A stretch of DNA of 16,151 bases from MADRE2 sp964397015 (GTDB taxonomy: Bacteria; Desulfobacterota; Desulfobacteria; Desulfobacterales; Desulfobacteraceae): the NCBI GenBank assembly GCA_964397015.1, contig CAYNHL010000085.1, forward strand, positions 1-16,151, given 5' to 3'. Shown here one piece after another: positions 1 to 6,088 of the stretch. The notes under the pieces were generated by a model. It did not search any database and was not told the DNA's origin. It saw nothing but the letters and a program-made list of their open reading frames with translations. A program made the translations under genes and the position numbers. Position 1 is the first letter of the stretch, and every line of letters starts with the position of its first letter.

Positions 1-723
1 ACAATCTGGCGTTATCTCTTGGATTCCAAAAGATACCCAAAAAGAGCTATAGAAAACAGATCACTTTTAGAAAAGCATTTCGAAAATGGTTTTTTTCAAT
101 ATAAAATCAAGTCTTTATCTCCTTCAGATGCTGCAATCATGTTATCCAACAAAAAAATCATGAAATTAATACCAACCGGGCAGCCAACTGGAAAGCTTCC
201 TCCAATAAAAAAAAGAATCAGAACTATAACACCAAATTTGTCAGCCGTTGTGCTATTGATTATTATTAATGACATACAAATATTGTTAGGTTCAGATATG
301 GAGGACAGTGTTGATGAGACTTTAGGGTGGCTTGCCATCCTGAATTCAAACGTAAAATGCAAGGCGCAAATATTTAAAGTTCCACATCATGGTTCTTATA
401 CGGCATACAACTCTTCAGTTTGGAGTCAAATGCTTCAGGAAAAACCAATTTCAGCAACAACTCCATTTGTGCGAGGGAATGTAACCCTTCCAACCAAAGA
501 TGACATCAAAAGAATTATTCTAAACTCGGGAGAAGCATACCTGACCGGAAAACCCTCAGCAAAGAGAGCAAAAACAGATCATTTTATCGACAAGATGATG
601 AAAGAAGATGTTAAAAATCGAAGTTTAGTCAACCCATATTTCGGGCATATTCGACTCAGAAAAAATTGTTTTAAACAAGGGAAATGGGATACAATTTTAT
701 CAGAAAATGCTGTAAAGCTTTGA
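1..723 (+). CDS. Metallo-beta-lactamase-fold protein, 5'-truncated by window edge
   Basis: The reading frame is open from base 1 and ends at TGA 721-723, so the start lies outside the window; the TTG at 19 is only the first possible start inside it. The visible 240 residues contain a hydrophobic strand followed by LLGSDME (about 290-305) and then KVPHHGS (about 379-399). This is the order of the Asp and HH(G) metal-ligand segments in the C-terminal half of ComEC/Rec2-type metallo-beta-lactamase domains. The HXHXDH motif expected earlier in the domain must lie upstream. No transmembrane competence domain is visible, so this may be a stand-alone hydrolase rather than ComEC itself. Substrate and role cannot be told. 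The gene is noticeably more AT-rich and lysine/asparagine-rich than the following genes, which suggests an accessory or transferred origin. Downstream there is a perfect inverted repeat at 801-823. Confidence 0.7.
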   Translation, partial: TIWRYLLDSKRYPKRAIENRSLLEKHFENGFFQYKIKSLSPSDAAIMLSNKKIMKLIPTGQPTGKLPPIKKRIRTITPNLSAVVLLIIINDIQILLGSDMEDSVDETLGWLAILNSNVKCKAQIFKVPHHGSYTAYNSSVWSQMLQEKPISATTPFVRGNVTLPTKDDIKRIILNSGEAYLTGKPSAKRAKTDHFIDKMMKEDVKNRSLVNPYFGHIRLRKNCFKQGKWDTILSENAVKL

Positions 724-800
724 TGAAATTGGCATCTCCATATTTATGCTTAAAGCTTGGAACTACATAAAATTCAGCACAAATTTAATCTATTATAGAA

Positions 801-823
801 ATCCTGGCCCTGTGGGCCAGGAT
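801..823 (+). terminator. Perfect 10-bp inverted repeat after the metallo-beta-lactamase gene
   Basis: Bases 801-810 (ATCCTGGCCC) and 814-823 are perfect reverse complements separated by a 3-base loop. The hairpin lies 78 bases after the upstream stop codon and 33 bases before the -35 box of the next promoter. It would make a strong hairpin, but the downstream bases (ATTTACTAC) are not a real U tract. It may be a weak terminator or a transcript 3'-end stabiliser; its position favours a 3'-end role. Confidence 0.5.
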
Positions 824-855
824 ATTTACTACAGGTCAGTGCTAAATATTTTTTG

Positions 856-884
856 TTGACAACGCGTGTCCTGGATTGTAAAGT
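856..884 (+). promoter_or_regulatory. Sigma-70-type promoter for the Phe leader and aromatic fusion gene
   Basis: A perfect -35 hexamer TTGACA (856-861), a 17-base spacer and TAAAGT (879-884, four of six matches to TATAAT) predict a transcript starting near 891. That leaves about 36 untranslated bases before the leader peptide ATG at 927, a plausible layout for an attenuator-controlled transcript. No competing promoter of similar quality was seen between the terminators and the structural gene at 1187. Confidence 0.6.
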
Positions 885-926
885 GCTGGCTGCAATAATG
901 AATGATTGAAAATCACTGGAAAAAAG

Positions 927-1043
927 ATGTCAGAACAACATAAAACAAAACAATTGACAACACCTGTAACGAACAGCACTTTTTTCACATTTGCATTTGG
1001 ATGCTTCTTTTTCTTTTTTAGGAGCGTCCGTCCGGTAACGTAA
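927..1043 (+). CDS. Phe-rich leader peptide of a transcription attenuator (pheL-like)
   Basis: A 38-codon open frame starts at ATG 927 and ends at TAA 1041-1043. Nine of its 38 codons are Phe: two at 981-986, one at 990-992, one at 996-998 and five in a row at 1005-1019. The central peptide segment reads FFTFAFGCFFFFF, the same style as the enterobacterial pheA and pheST leader peptides. It lies 36 bases after the predicted transcription start and just before two intrinsic terminators and a gene for Phe biosynthesis. The ribosome-binding site is weak (GGA at 918-920). The peptide itself probably has no function; translation through the Phe run would report the level of charged tRNA-Phe. The ATG is chosen over the in-frame TTG at 954 because the latter has no purine-rich site before it. 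The sequence pattern is seen directly; the regulatory role is inferred. Confidence 0.8.
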   Translation: MSEQHKTKQLTTPVTNSTFFTFAFGCFFFFFRSVRPVT

Positions 1044-1076
1044 CTGAAACAACAGTAAATCGAACCCCGGGTGGAC
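1026..1076 (+). promoter_or_regulatory. Antiterminator helix of the Phe attenuator
   Basis: Bases 1026-1035 (GTCCGTCCGG) can form ten uninterrupted pairs with 1067-1076 (CCGGGTGGAC), two of them G-U. The downstream strand covers most of the left arm of terminator 1 (1063-1074), so the two structures exclude each other. The upstream strand begins six bases after the last Phe codon (1017-1019). A ribosome stalled early in the Phe run would leave it free, while a ribosome at the stop codon (1041) would cover it. This is the expected geometry of leader-peptide attenuation. Pairing was checked base by base by eye; folding energies were not computed. Confidence 0.65.
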
Positions 1077-1106
1077 ATTTTGAACCACCCGGGGTTTTTT
1101 ATTTTT
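1063..1106 (+). terminator. Attenuator terminator 1
   Basis: A perfect 12-bp GC-rich stem is formed by 1063-1074 and 1085-1096 with a 10-base loop, followed by an interrupted U tract (1095-1106). It starts 19 bases after the leader peptide stop codon and lies before the biosynthetic gene it would silence when Phe-tRNA is plentiful. Its left arm is shared with the antiterminator. Confidence 0.85.
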
Positions 1107-1109
1107 AAG

Positions 1110-1139
1110 GGCCCTGGGAGAAATTCCAGGGCCTTTTTT
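1110..1139 (+). terminator. Tandem terminator 2 in the leader region
   Basis: A 10-bp stem (1110-1119 with 1124-1133, one G-U pair) closes a GAAA tetraloop and is followed by six T (1134-1139). It lies 13 bases after terminator 1 and 48 bases before the structural gene start. It is either a back-up terminator or a second regulated stage: its left arm (1112-1118) can also pair with the right arm of terminator 1 (1088-1094). Confidence 0.8.
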
Positions 1140-1186
1140 AATGCTTTTTTAACGCTGAACAATAAAACAATAAAGGAGAGAACAAA

Positions 1187-3055
1187 ATGCTGCTTGTACT
1201 CAAGGAAGACATCCTGGACGAACAAAAGGATGCGGTTAAAACCACCCTGGCCGGCCAGGGCTGTATGACAAGGGAAATGTCGGATGCCGGGCGGAACGTG
1301 ATCGGCATTGTCGGCAAATGCAGGATGGACAAGGCGGATATTGCCTCACTTCCCGGTATCGAAAAGGTCGTGCCTATCAGCACGGCTCACAAGCTGGTTT
1401 CAAGGGAGCTGAAAACAAGTGATACCCGGGTAAGGATCAATGACGTAGTGGTGGGAGGAGACCGCATTGTCATTATTGCAGGCCCCTGTGCCGTGGAAAG
1501 CCTCGAGCAGGCCATGACAATAGCGGCTTCGGTCAAGAAATACGGGGCGGTACTGTTCAGGGGAGGAGCGTATAAACCCAGATCTTCCCCGTATTCATTC
1601 CAGGGGCTTGAAGAAGAGGGCCTCAAGATACTGGCTCAGGTCAGGGAAAAAACCGGACTCGGGGTAGTCACCGAAATCACTTCACCTGCCCAGGCCGACC
1701 TGATGAACAAATATGTGGATGCGGTCCAGATCGGTGCAAGGAACATGCAGAATTTCGAGCTGCTCAAATGTGTGGGGCGCATGGGAAAACCGGTGGTGCT
1801 GAAACGCGGACTTGCCTCGACCATCCAGGAGTGGCTGATGTCAGCCGAGTATATCGCTGCCGAAGGTAACACCGATATTATTCTCTGCGAGCGGGGTATC
1901 CGCACCTTTGAGCCTTTTACCAGGAATACCCTGGATCTGTCGGCCATTCCGGTACTCAAAAAACTGACTCACCTGCCGATTATAATCGATCCCAGCCATG
2001 CCACCGGCATCCGCGAGAAGGTAAGCCCCATGGCCCGGGCCGCTATAGCAGCAGGTGCCGACGCACTCATGATCGAGGTCCACCATGATCCGGACAATGC
2101 ACTTTCAGACGGCCCGCAGTCACTGTATCCCGAGCAGTTTGGTGAATTGACACGGGATCTTTACGTGATTGCGCCGGTAGTGGGTAAGCAGCTTGATTTC
2201 GATTACCTGCGAAAAAATCAGACTGAAGCTTCCCCGCTGAACGGTACATCAAATACCGTAGCGTTTATCGGTGAGCTCGGAGCCTACAGCCACAAGGCCT
2301 GCCAGGGTTATTTCTCCGATGATGTCACTCCGGTGCCCATGCCTTCCTTCAGTGATATTTTCAAAGCGGTTTCTGACGAAAAAACCCGGTACGGGATAGT
2401 GCCTCTGGAAAACTCCCTGTCCGGGTCCATCCATGAAAACTATGACCTGCTCCAGGCCCATGATGTCAAAATTATCGGAGAGGTTACCATAAGGGTCAAA
2501 CAGAACCTCATTGTCCATGAAAATACCGGTATCGGCCAGGTCAAACGTATTCTTGCACCGCCGCCGGCGTTTTCTCAATGTAAAAATTTTCTGGACCAGT
2601 ATCCTGAACTCGAACGGATCCCTGTCCAGGCAACGGCCAGTGCGGTCAGGCAGGTCAGTGAATCAGGGGATGTGAATGCCGCTGCGATCGGATCAACCAT
2701 GGCTGCCCGTATTTTCAAAATGACCGTTCTTGAAGAAGGTATCGAGGATAACCCCAGGAATTATACCCGGTTCGCAGTTATTGCAAAAACCGGTAACCAG
2801 GACCGGCCCGCGCAGAAATCCAGTGTTATTTTCTCGACCGGCAACAAACCGGGCGCCCTTTTCGAGGTCATGAAAATTTTCAACGACCACGCAGTCAACC
2901 TTGTGAAGCTCGAATCCAGGCCGATCCTGGGAAAACCATGGGAATACATGTTCTACGTGGACCTGGAAGCCGATATTTCAAGCCCGGAACTTGACGGCCT
3001 GAAAACCCGGTTGATGGAGAGCACGGAAGAGTTCAGGATCCTGGGGACCTATTGA
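1187..3055 (+). CDS. Fused DAHP synthase / prephenate dehydratase with ACT domain
   Basis: The 622-residue protein starts at ATG 1187 behind a good ribosome-binding site (AGGAGAG, 1173-1179). Residues about 1-70 form the ferredoxin-like N-terminal domain of type I-beta DAHP synthases. Residues about 85-335 are the barrel, with GPCAVES (99-105, metal-ligand Cys101), RGGAYKPR (125-132), LKRG (205-208) and IDPSHATG (267-274). This half would condense erythrose-4-phosphate and PEP, the first shikimate step. Residues about 357-535 are prephenate dehydratase, with FIGELGAYSH (360-369), GIVPLENS (403-410) and the TRF signature (527-529), converting prephenate to phenylpyruvate. Residues about 546-622 are an ACT domain with GALF (556-559) and ESRP (576-579), the family's Phe-binding regulatory motifs. 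No chorismate mutase domain is present. The Phe attenuator upstream fits control by the end product at both transcript and enzyme level. Domain calls are firm; kinetics and feedback are inferred from the family. Confidence 0.93.
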   Translation: MLLVLKEDILDEQKDAVKTTLAGQGCMTREMSDAGRNVIGIVGKCRMDKADIASLPGIEKVVPISTAHKLVSRELKTSDTRVRINDVVVGGDRIVIIAGPCAVESLEQAMTIAASVKKYGAVLFRGGAYKPRSSPYSFQGLEEEGLKILAQVREKTGLGVVTEITSPAQADLMNKYVDAVQIGARNMQNFELLKCVGRMGKPVVLKRGLASTIQEWLMSAEYIAAEGNTDIILCERGIRTFEPFTRNTLDLSAIPVLKKLTHLPIIIDPSHATGIREKVSPMARAAIAAGADALMIEVHHDPDNALSDGPQSLYPEQFGELTRDLYVIAPVVGKQLDFDYLRKNQTEASPLNGTSNTVAFIGELGAYSHKACQGYFSDDVTPVPMPSFSDIFKAVSDEKTRYGIVPLENSLSGSIHENYDLLQAHDVKIIGEVTIRVKQNLIVHENTGIGQVKRILAPPPAFSQCKNFLDQYPELERIPVQATASAVRQVSESGDVNAAAIGSTMAARIFKMTVLEEGIEDNPRNYTRFAVIAKTGNQDRPAQKSSVIFSTGNKPGALFEVMKIFNDHAVNLVKLESRPILGKPWEYMFYVDLEADISSPELDGLKTRLMESTEEFRILGTY

Positions 3056-3941
3056 CACCCGGGGCTTTTTCCGGCTGTTTGTACAGGCCGGCGGCAATAG
3101 TGGTTGCAAGGATCAGCACGCCGCCGGCCAGGGTTCTTGGCCCCGGAATCTCGTTCAGGAACAGACCGGCCAGTATAATGCCGTAAACCGGTTCCAGTGC
3201 TGTGATTATACTGGCTGTCTGGGCCATGATAACTGACAGTGAAGAGATAAATAGAGTATGGGCCGTTGCCGTGCACAAAACGCCGAGAACCATCAGCAGC
3301 AGGATATCCCGCGTTGACGGTAAGGGAACGGCAGAGGAAGAAAGCAGTAGCGGCAAGGCCATAAAGCCTGCGGCAAAAAGGTTCTGGAAAAATGATATGG
3401 TGACTGCATCGGTCGACTGGACGCTTTTGCGGTTGACCATGGCCAGCAGGGCAAATGTCAGGCCTGAAAAAACTCCCCACAAACCTCCCATGGTGTATTG
3501 GTCGGACAGGTCCAGGCCAGGAATTACAAGTACCATGCCGATGAATACCAGAAAGGCGGTCAAGATGTTGAACCTGGTCAACGGCTCTTTGAAAAACAAG
3601 GGTTCCAGAAAGGTGACGAACAACGGGAAGGTTGAAAAGGTCAGCAGGCCTATTGCAACTGTGGACAGTTGAATGGCATGGAAAAAAGCCCACCAGTGAA
3701 CGGCCAGAAGTACCCCCTGGGCAACGTACCAGGGCAATTCTTCAAGCCGGACCTTTTTATTGTTTTTTCCAGGCGGCACACGGATAAAAACCGCCAGGGC
3801 CAGGGAAGCAAAGAGAGTCCGGCCAAGGACAATGACCATGGGGCCGGCATCTATGAATTTTGCAAACAGTCCTGCAAAGCCGAACAGGAAAACCGCCACG
3901 TGAATCTGGAAAAGTCCTTTGCTCCGGGCCGGGGTGATCAA
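3033..3941 (-). CDS. EamA/DMT-family membrane transporter
   Basis: A 302-residue very hydrophobic protein that can be read as about ten membrane segments in two similar halves, the pattern of EamA (drug/metabolite transporter) permeases. Typical landmarks are the N-terminal LFGFAGLFAKFI segment, the RxLFASLALA helix, and a conserved second-half stretch SIITALEPVYGIILAGLFLNE near residues 240-262. It probably moves a small metabolite across the inner membrane; the substrate cannot be told. The start given is a TTG six bases beyond the ettA stop codon, without a clear ribosome-binding site, so a nearby downstream GTG could be the real start and expression may depend on coupling to ettA. The 3' end overlaps the aromatic fusion gene tail to tail by 23 bases, so the two genes share coding DNA at their C-termini. 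No terminator is seen in the overlap. Confidence 0.85.
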   Translation of the reverse strand: MITPARSKGLFQIHVAVFLFGFAGLFAKFIDAGPMVIVLGRTLFASLALAVFIRVPPGKNNKKVRLEELPWYVAQGVLLAVHWWAFFHAIQLSTVAIGLLTFSTFPLFVTFLEPLFFKEPLTRFNILTAFLVFIGMVLVIPGLDLSDQYTMGGLWGVFSGLTFALLAMVNRKSVQSTDAVTISFFQNLFAAGFMALPLLLSSSAVPLPSTRDILLLMVLGVLCTATAHTLFISSLSVIMAQTASIITALEPVYGIILAGLFLNEIPGPRTLAGGVLILATTIAAGLYKQPEKAPGVNRSPGS

Positions 3942-3947
3942 TGGCCG

Positions 3948-5630
3948 TTATCGTGTCAGCTGCCGGTATTTTATCCGGCTGGGCTGGGCCGCTCTCGCTC
4001 CCAGGCGTTTTTTGCGGTCAGCCTCGTAATCCGAGTAGGATCCCTGGAAAAAGATCACCTGGGAGTCACCTTCAAAAGCCAGGATATGGGTGGCAATCCT
4101 GTCCAGGAACCAGCGGTCATGGCTGATGATTACGGCACAGCCTGCAAAATTTTCCAGTGCCTCTTCAAGAGCCCGCATGGTATTGACATCCAGGTCGTTG
4201 GTAGGCTCGTCCAGCAGCAGGAGGTTGGCCTCTTCCTGGAGCATGAGCGCCAGGTGAACACGGTTGCGTTCTCCTCCGGAAAGGTCTTTTACTTTCTTCT
4301 GCTGGTCCTGGCCTGAAAAATTGAACCTGGCCACATAAGCCCTTGAATTGATCTCTTTGCCGCCAATGAGCAGCTTGTCACTGGATCCTGACACAAGCTC
4401 CCAGACAGTTTTTTCCGGCTCCAGGACATCCCTCTCCTGGTCCACGTATGCTGTCTTTACGGTTTCTCCGATTTCTATCACGCCTGAATCCGGGCTCTGC
4501 GCTCCTGTAATCATCTTGAACAAGGTGGTTTTGCCTGCCCCGTTGGGACCTATAACACCGACAAGGGCTCCCGGAGGTATGGAAAAAGTCATGTCCTGCA
4601 CGAGCAGCTTGTCTTCAAATCCCTTGGTTACATTTTCACAGACCACCACTTTGTCTCCTAAACGGGGACCGGGCGGGATGAATATTTCAAGTTCCTGTTC
4701 CTGTTCCTGGACATCTGTTTTTAAGAGTTTCTCATAGGCACTGATCCTGGCCTTGGATTTTGTCCTTTTTCCCTTTGGAGACATACGGATCCAGTCCAGC
4801 TCACGTTGAAGTGTTTTCTGTCGCTTGCTCTGGCTTTTTTCCTCGTTGGCAAGCCTGCGGTATTTCTGGTCAAGCCAGGACGAATAATTGCCTTTCCAGG
4901 GTATGCCCTCGCCGCGGTCGAGTTCGAGTATCCACCCGGCCACGTTGTCCAGGAAATACCGGTCATGTGTCACGGCGATAACCGTGCCTTCATAACCGGC
5001 CAGGTGCTGCTCCAGCCAGGCCACCGATTCGGCATCCAGGTGGTTGGTGGGCTCGTCCAGCAGCAGGATGTCGGGTTTCTGGAGCAAAAGGCGGCAAAGG
5101 GCCACCCTGCGGCGTTCTCCTCCTGAAATTACGCTGACAGGGGTATCCGGGGCAGGGCATCGAAGCGCGTCCATGGCCATCTGCAGCCGGGAATCCAGGC
5201 CCCAGGCCCCGGCATGATCCAGTTTTTCCTGCAGTTCAGCCTGTTTTTCGATGAGCGAGTTCATTTCATCATCAGACATGGGGGTTGCAAAGCGGTCGTT
5301 GACCGCCTCGTACTCGGCCATCAGGTCAACAGTATCCTGGACACCTTCCTGGACCACCTGTTTTACGGTCAGGCTGCTGTCCACAAGCGGCTCCTGTTCT
5401 AAAAAACCGATGGTGAATCCCTTTGACAAAATGGTTTCGCCTGTAAATTCGGTGTCCTTTCCAGCCATGATTCGCAGCAGGGTACTCTTGCCCGAACCGT
5501 TGAGTCCCAACACACCGATCTTGGCACCGTAAAAATAAGACAGGGAGATATCCTTCAATACCTGCCGCTGTCCATGGAATTTACTGACATTGATCATGGA
5601 ATAAATTATTTTTTTGGTATCCTGGGTCAT
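3948..5630 (-). CDS. ettA: EttA-type ABC-F translation factor
   Basis: A 560-residue soluble protein with two ABC ATPase domains and no membrane segments, the ABC-F layout. Domain 1 has Walker A GLNGSGKST (42-50), signature SGGER (169-173) and LLLDEPTNHLD (189-199). Domain 2 has GPNGAGKTT (361-369), SGGER (451-455) and LLLDEPTNDLD (471-481). The inter-domain linker (about 240-310) is rich in Lys/Arg, as expected for the tRNA-interacting P-site motif, and an arm insertion lies near 95-140. Sequence style and length match EttA (555 residues in E. coli), which binds the ribosomal E site and gates the first elongation step according to ADP/ATP ratio. The ATG at 5630 is preferred over the in-frame ATG at 5696 because AGGAG lies six bases before it and the family starts here; the longer form would overlap ridA. 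It follows ridA by 47 bases. Confidence 0.92.
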   Translation of the reverse strand: MTQDTKKIIYSMINVSKFHGQRQVLKDISLSYFYGAKIGVLGLNGSGKSTLLRIMAGKDTEFTGETILSKGFTIGFLEQEPLVDSSLTVKQVVQEGVQDTVDLMAEYEAVNDRFATPMSDDEMNSLIEKQAELQEKLDHAGAWGLDSRLQMAMDALRCPAPDTPVSVISGGERRRVALCRLLLQKPDILLLDEPTNHLDAESVAWLEQHLAGYEGTVIAVTHDRYFLDNVAGWILELDRGEGIPWKGNYSSWLDQKYRRLANEEKSQSKRQKTLQRELDWIRMSPKGKRTKSKARISAYEKLLKTDVQEQEQELEIFIPPGPRLGDKVVVCENVTKGFEDKLLVQDMTFSIPPGALVGVIGPNGAGKTTLFKMITGAQSPDSGVIEIGETVKTAYVDQERDVLEPEKTVWELVSGSSDKLLIGGKEINSRAYVARFNFSGQDQQKKVKDLSGGERNRVHLALMLQEEANLLLLDEPTNDLDVNTMRALEEALENFAGCAVIISHDRWFLDRIATHILAFEGDSQVIFFQGSYSDYEADRKKRLGARAAQPSRIKYRQLTR

Positions 5631-5677
5631 GTAATCTCCTGCTAGATTTAAAATCCTTTCTTTTGTCGTTTTGCCGG

Positions 5678-6052
5678 TTAAGTCGCTGCAATACACTCGA
5701 TTTCAACCAAAGCGTCCTTGGGCAGCCTTCCCACTTCAAAAGCTGAACGGGCCGGTTTGTGCCCTTTGAGGCATTTTTCGTAGACAGTGTTCATGCCGGC
5801 AAAATCATCAATGCTGTCCAGGAAAATGGTTGCCTTGATAATTTTGTCCAGGCTGCTGCCAAGGCCGGTCAGAACGGTTTCGATGTTTTTCATGACCTGC
5901 GCGGTCTGTGCGGCAATGTCAGTGCCGGTGATTTCCATTGTAGCCGGGTCCAGAGGGATCTGGCCGGAACAGAAAATAAGTCCGTTATGGATAACGGCAT
6001 GGCAGTATGGGCCGATGGCGGCCGGTGCATCTGGAACAATTTCACATTTCAT
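5678..6052 (-). CDS. ridA: RidA/YjgF family enamine/imine deaminase
   Basis: A 124-residue protein matching the RidA family over its full length: APAAIGPY near the N-terminus, SGQIPLDP (29-36), and the C-terminal ARSAFEVGRLPKDALVEIE block. The key arginine (Arg102, equivalent to E. coli Arg105) and the glutamate (Glu117, equivalent to Glu120) are both present, so it should be an active deaminase. RidA hydrolyses reactive 2-aminoacrylate and related enamines released by PLP enzymes, protecting them in the cytoplasm. The ATG at 6052 has AGGAG a few bases before it. It lies 36 bases after the helicase gene and 47 before ettA, so it is probably the second gene of the same operon. Confidence 0.93.
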   Translation of the reverse strand: MKCEIVPDAPAAIGPYCHAVIHNGLIFCSGQIPLDPATMEITGTDIAAQTAQVMKNIETVLTGLGSSLDKIIKATIFLDSIDDFAGMNTVYEKCLKGHKPARSAFEVGRLPKDALVEIECIAAT

Positions 6053-6088
6053 TTTAAATCTCCTTTAAAGCGGTTTCATCGGGTATGC

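Noticed and set aside
730..752. Possible sigma-54 promoter (TTGGCAT ... TTATGC)
   Set aside because: The distance between the GG and GC elements is about 15 bases instead of 10, so it does not fit the consensus.
927..1186. T-box or riboswitch as an alternative explanation of the leader
   Set aside because: No T-box core or known aptamer pattern was seen, while the Phe codon run, stop position and competing helices explain the region as a ribosome-mediated attenuator.
842..1225. Minus-strand open frame of 127 codons across the leader region
   Set aside because: It runs antisense through the promoter, the Phe leader and both terminators, has no ribosome-binding site and shows low-complexity lysine runs that are only the complement of the Phe codons.
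3669..4316. Plus-strand frame of 215 codons over the EamA/ettA junction
   Set aside because: It is antisense to two genes with clear family motifs and shows no domain pattern of its own.
5631..5696. Longer ettA start at the upstream in-frame ATG
   Set aside because: It adds 22 residues not seen in the EttA family, overlaps ridA and has a poorer ribosome-binding site than the ATG at 5630.
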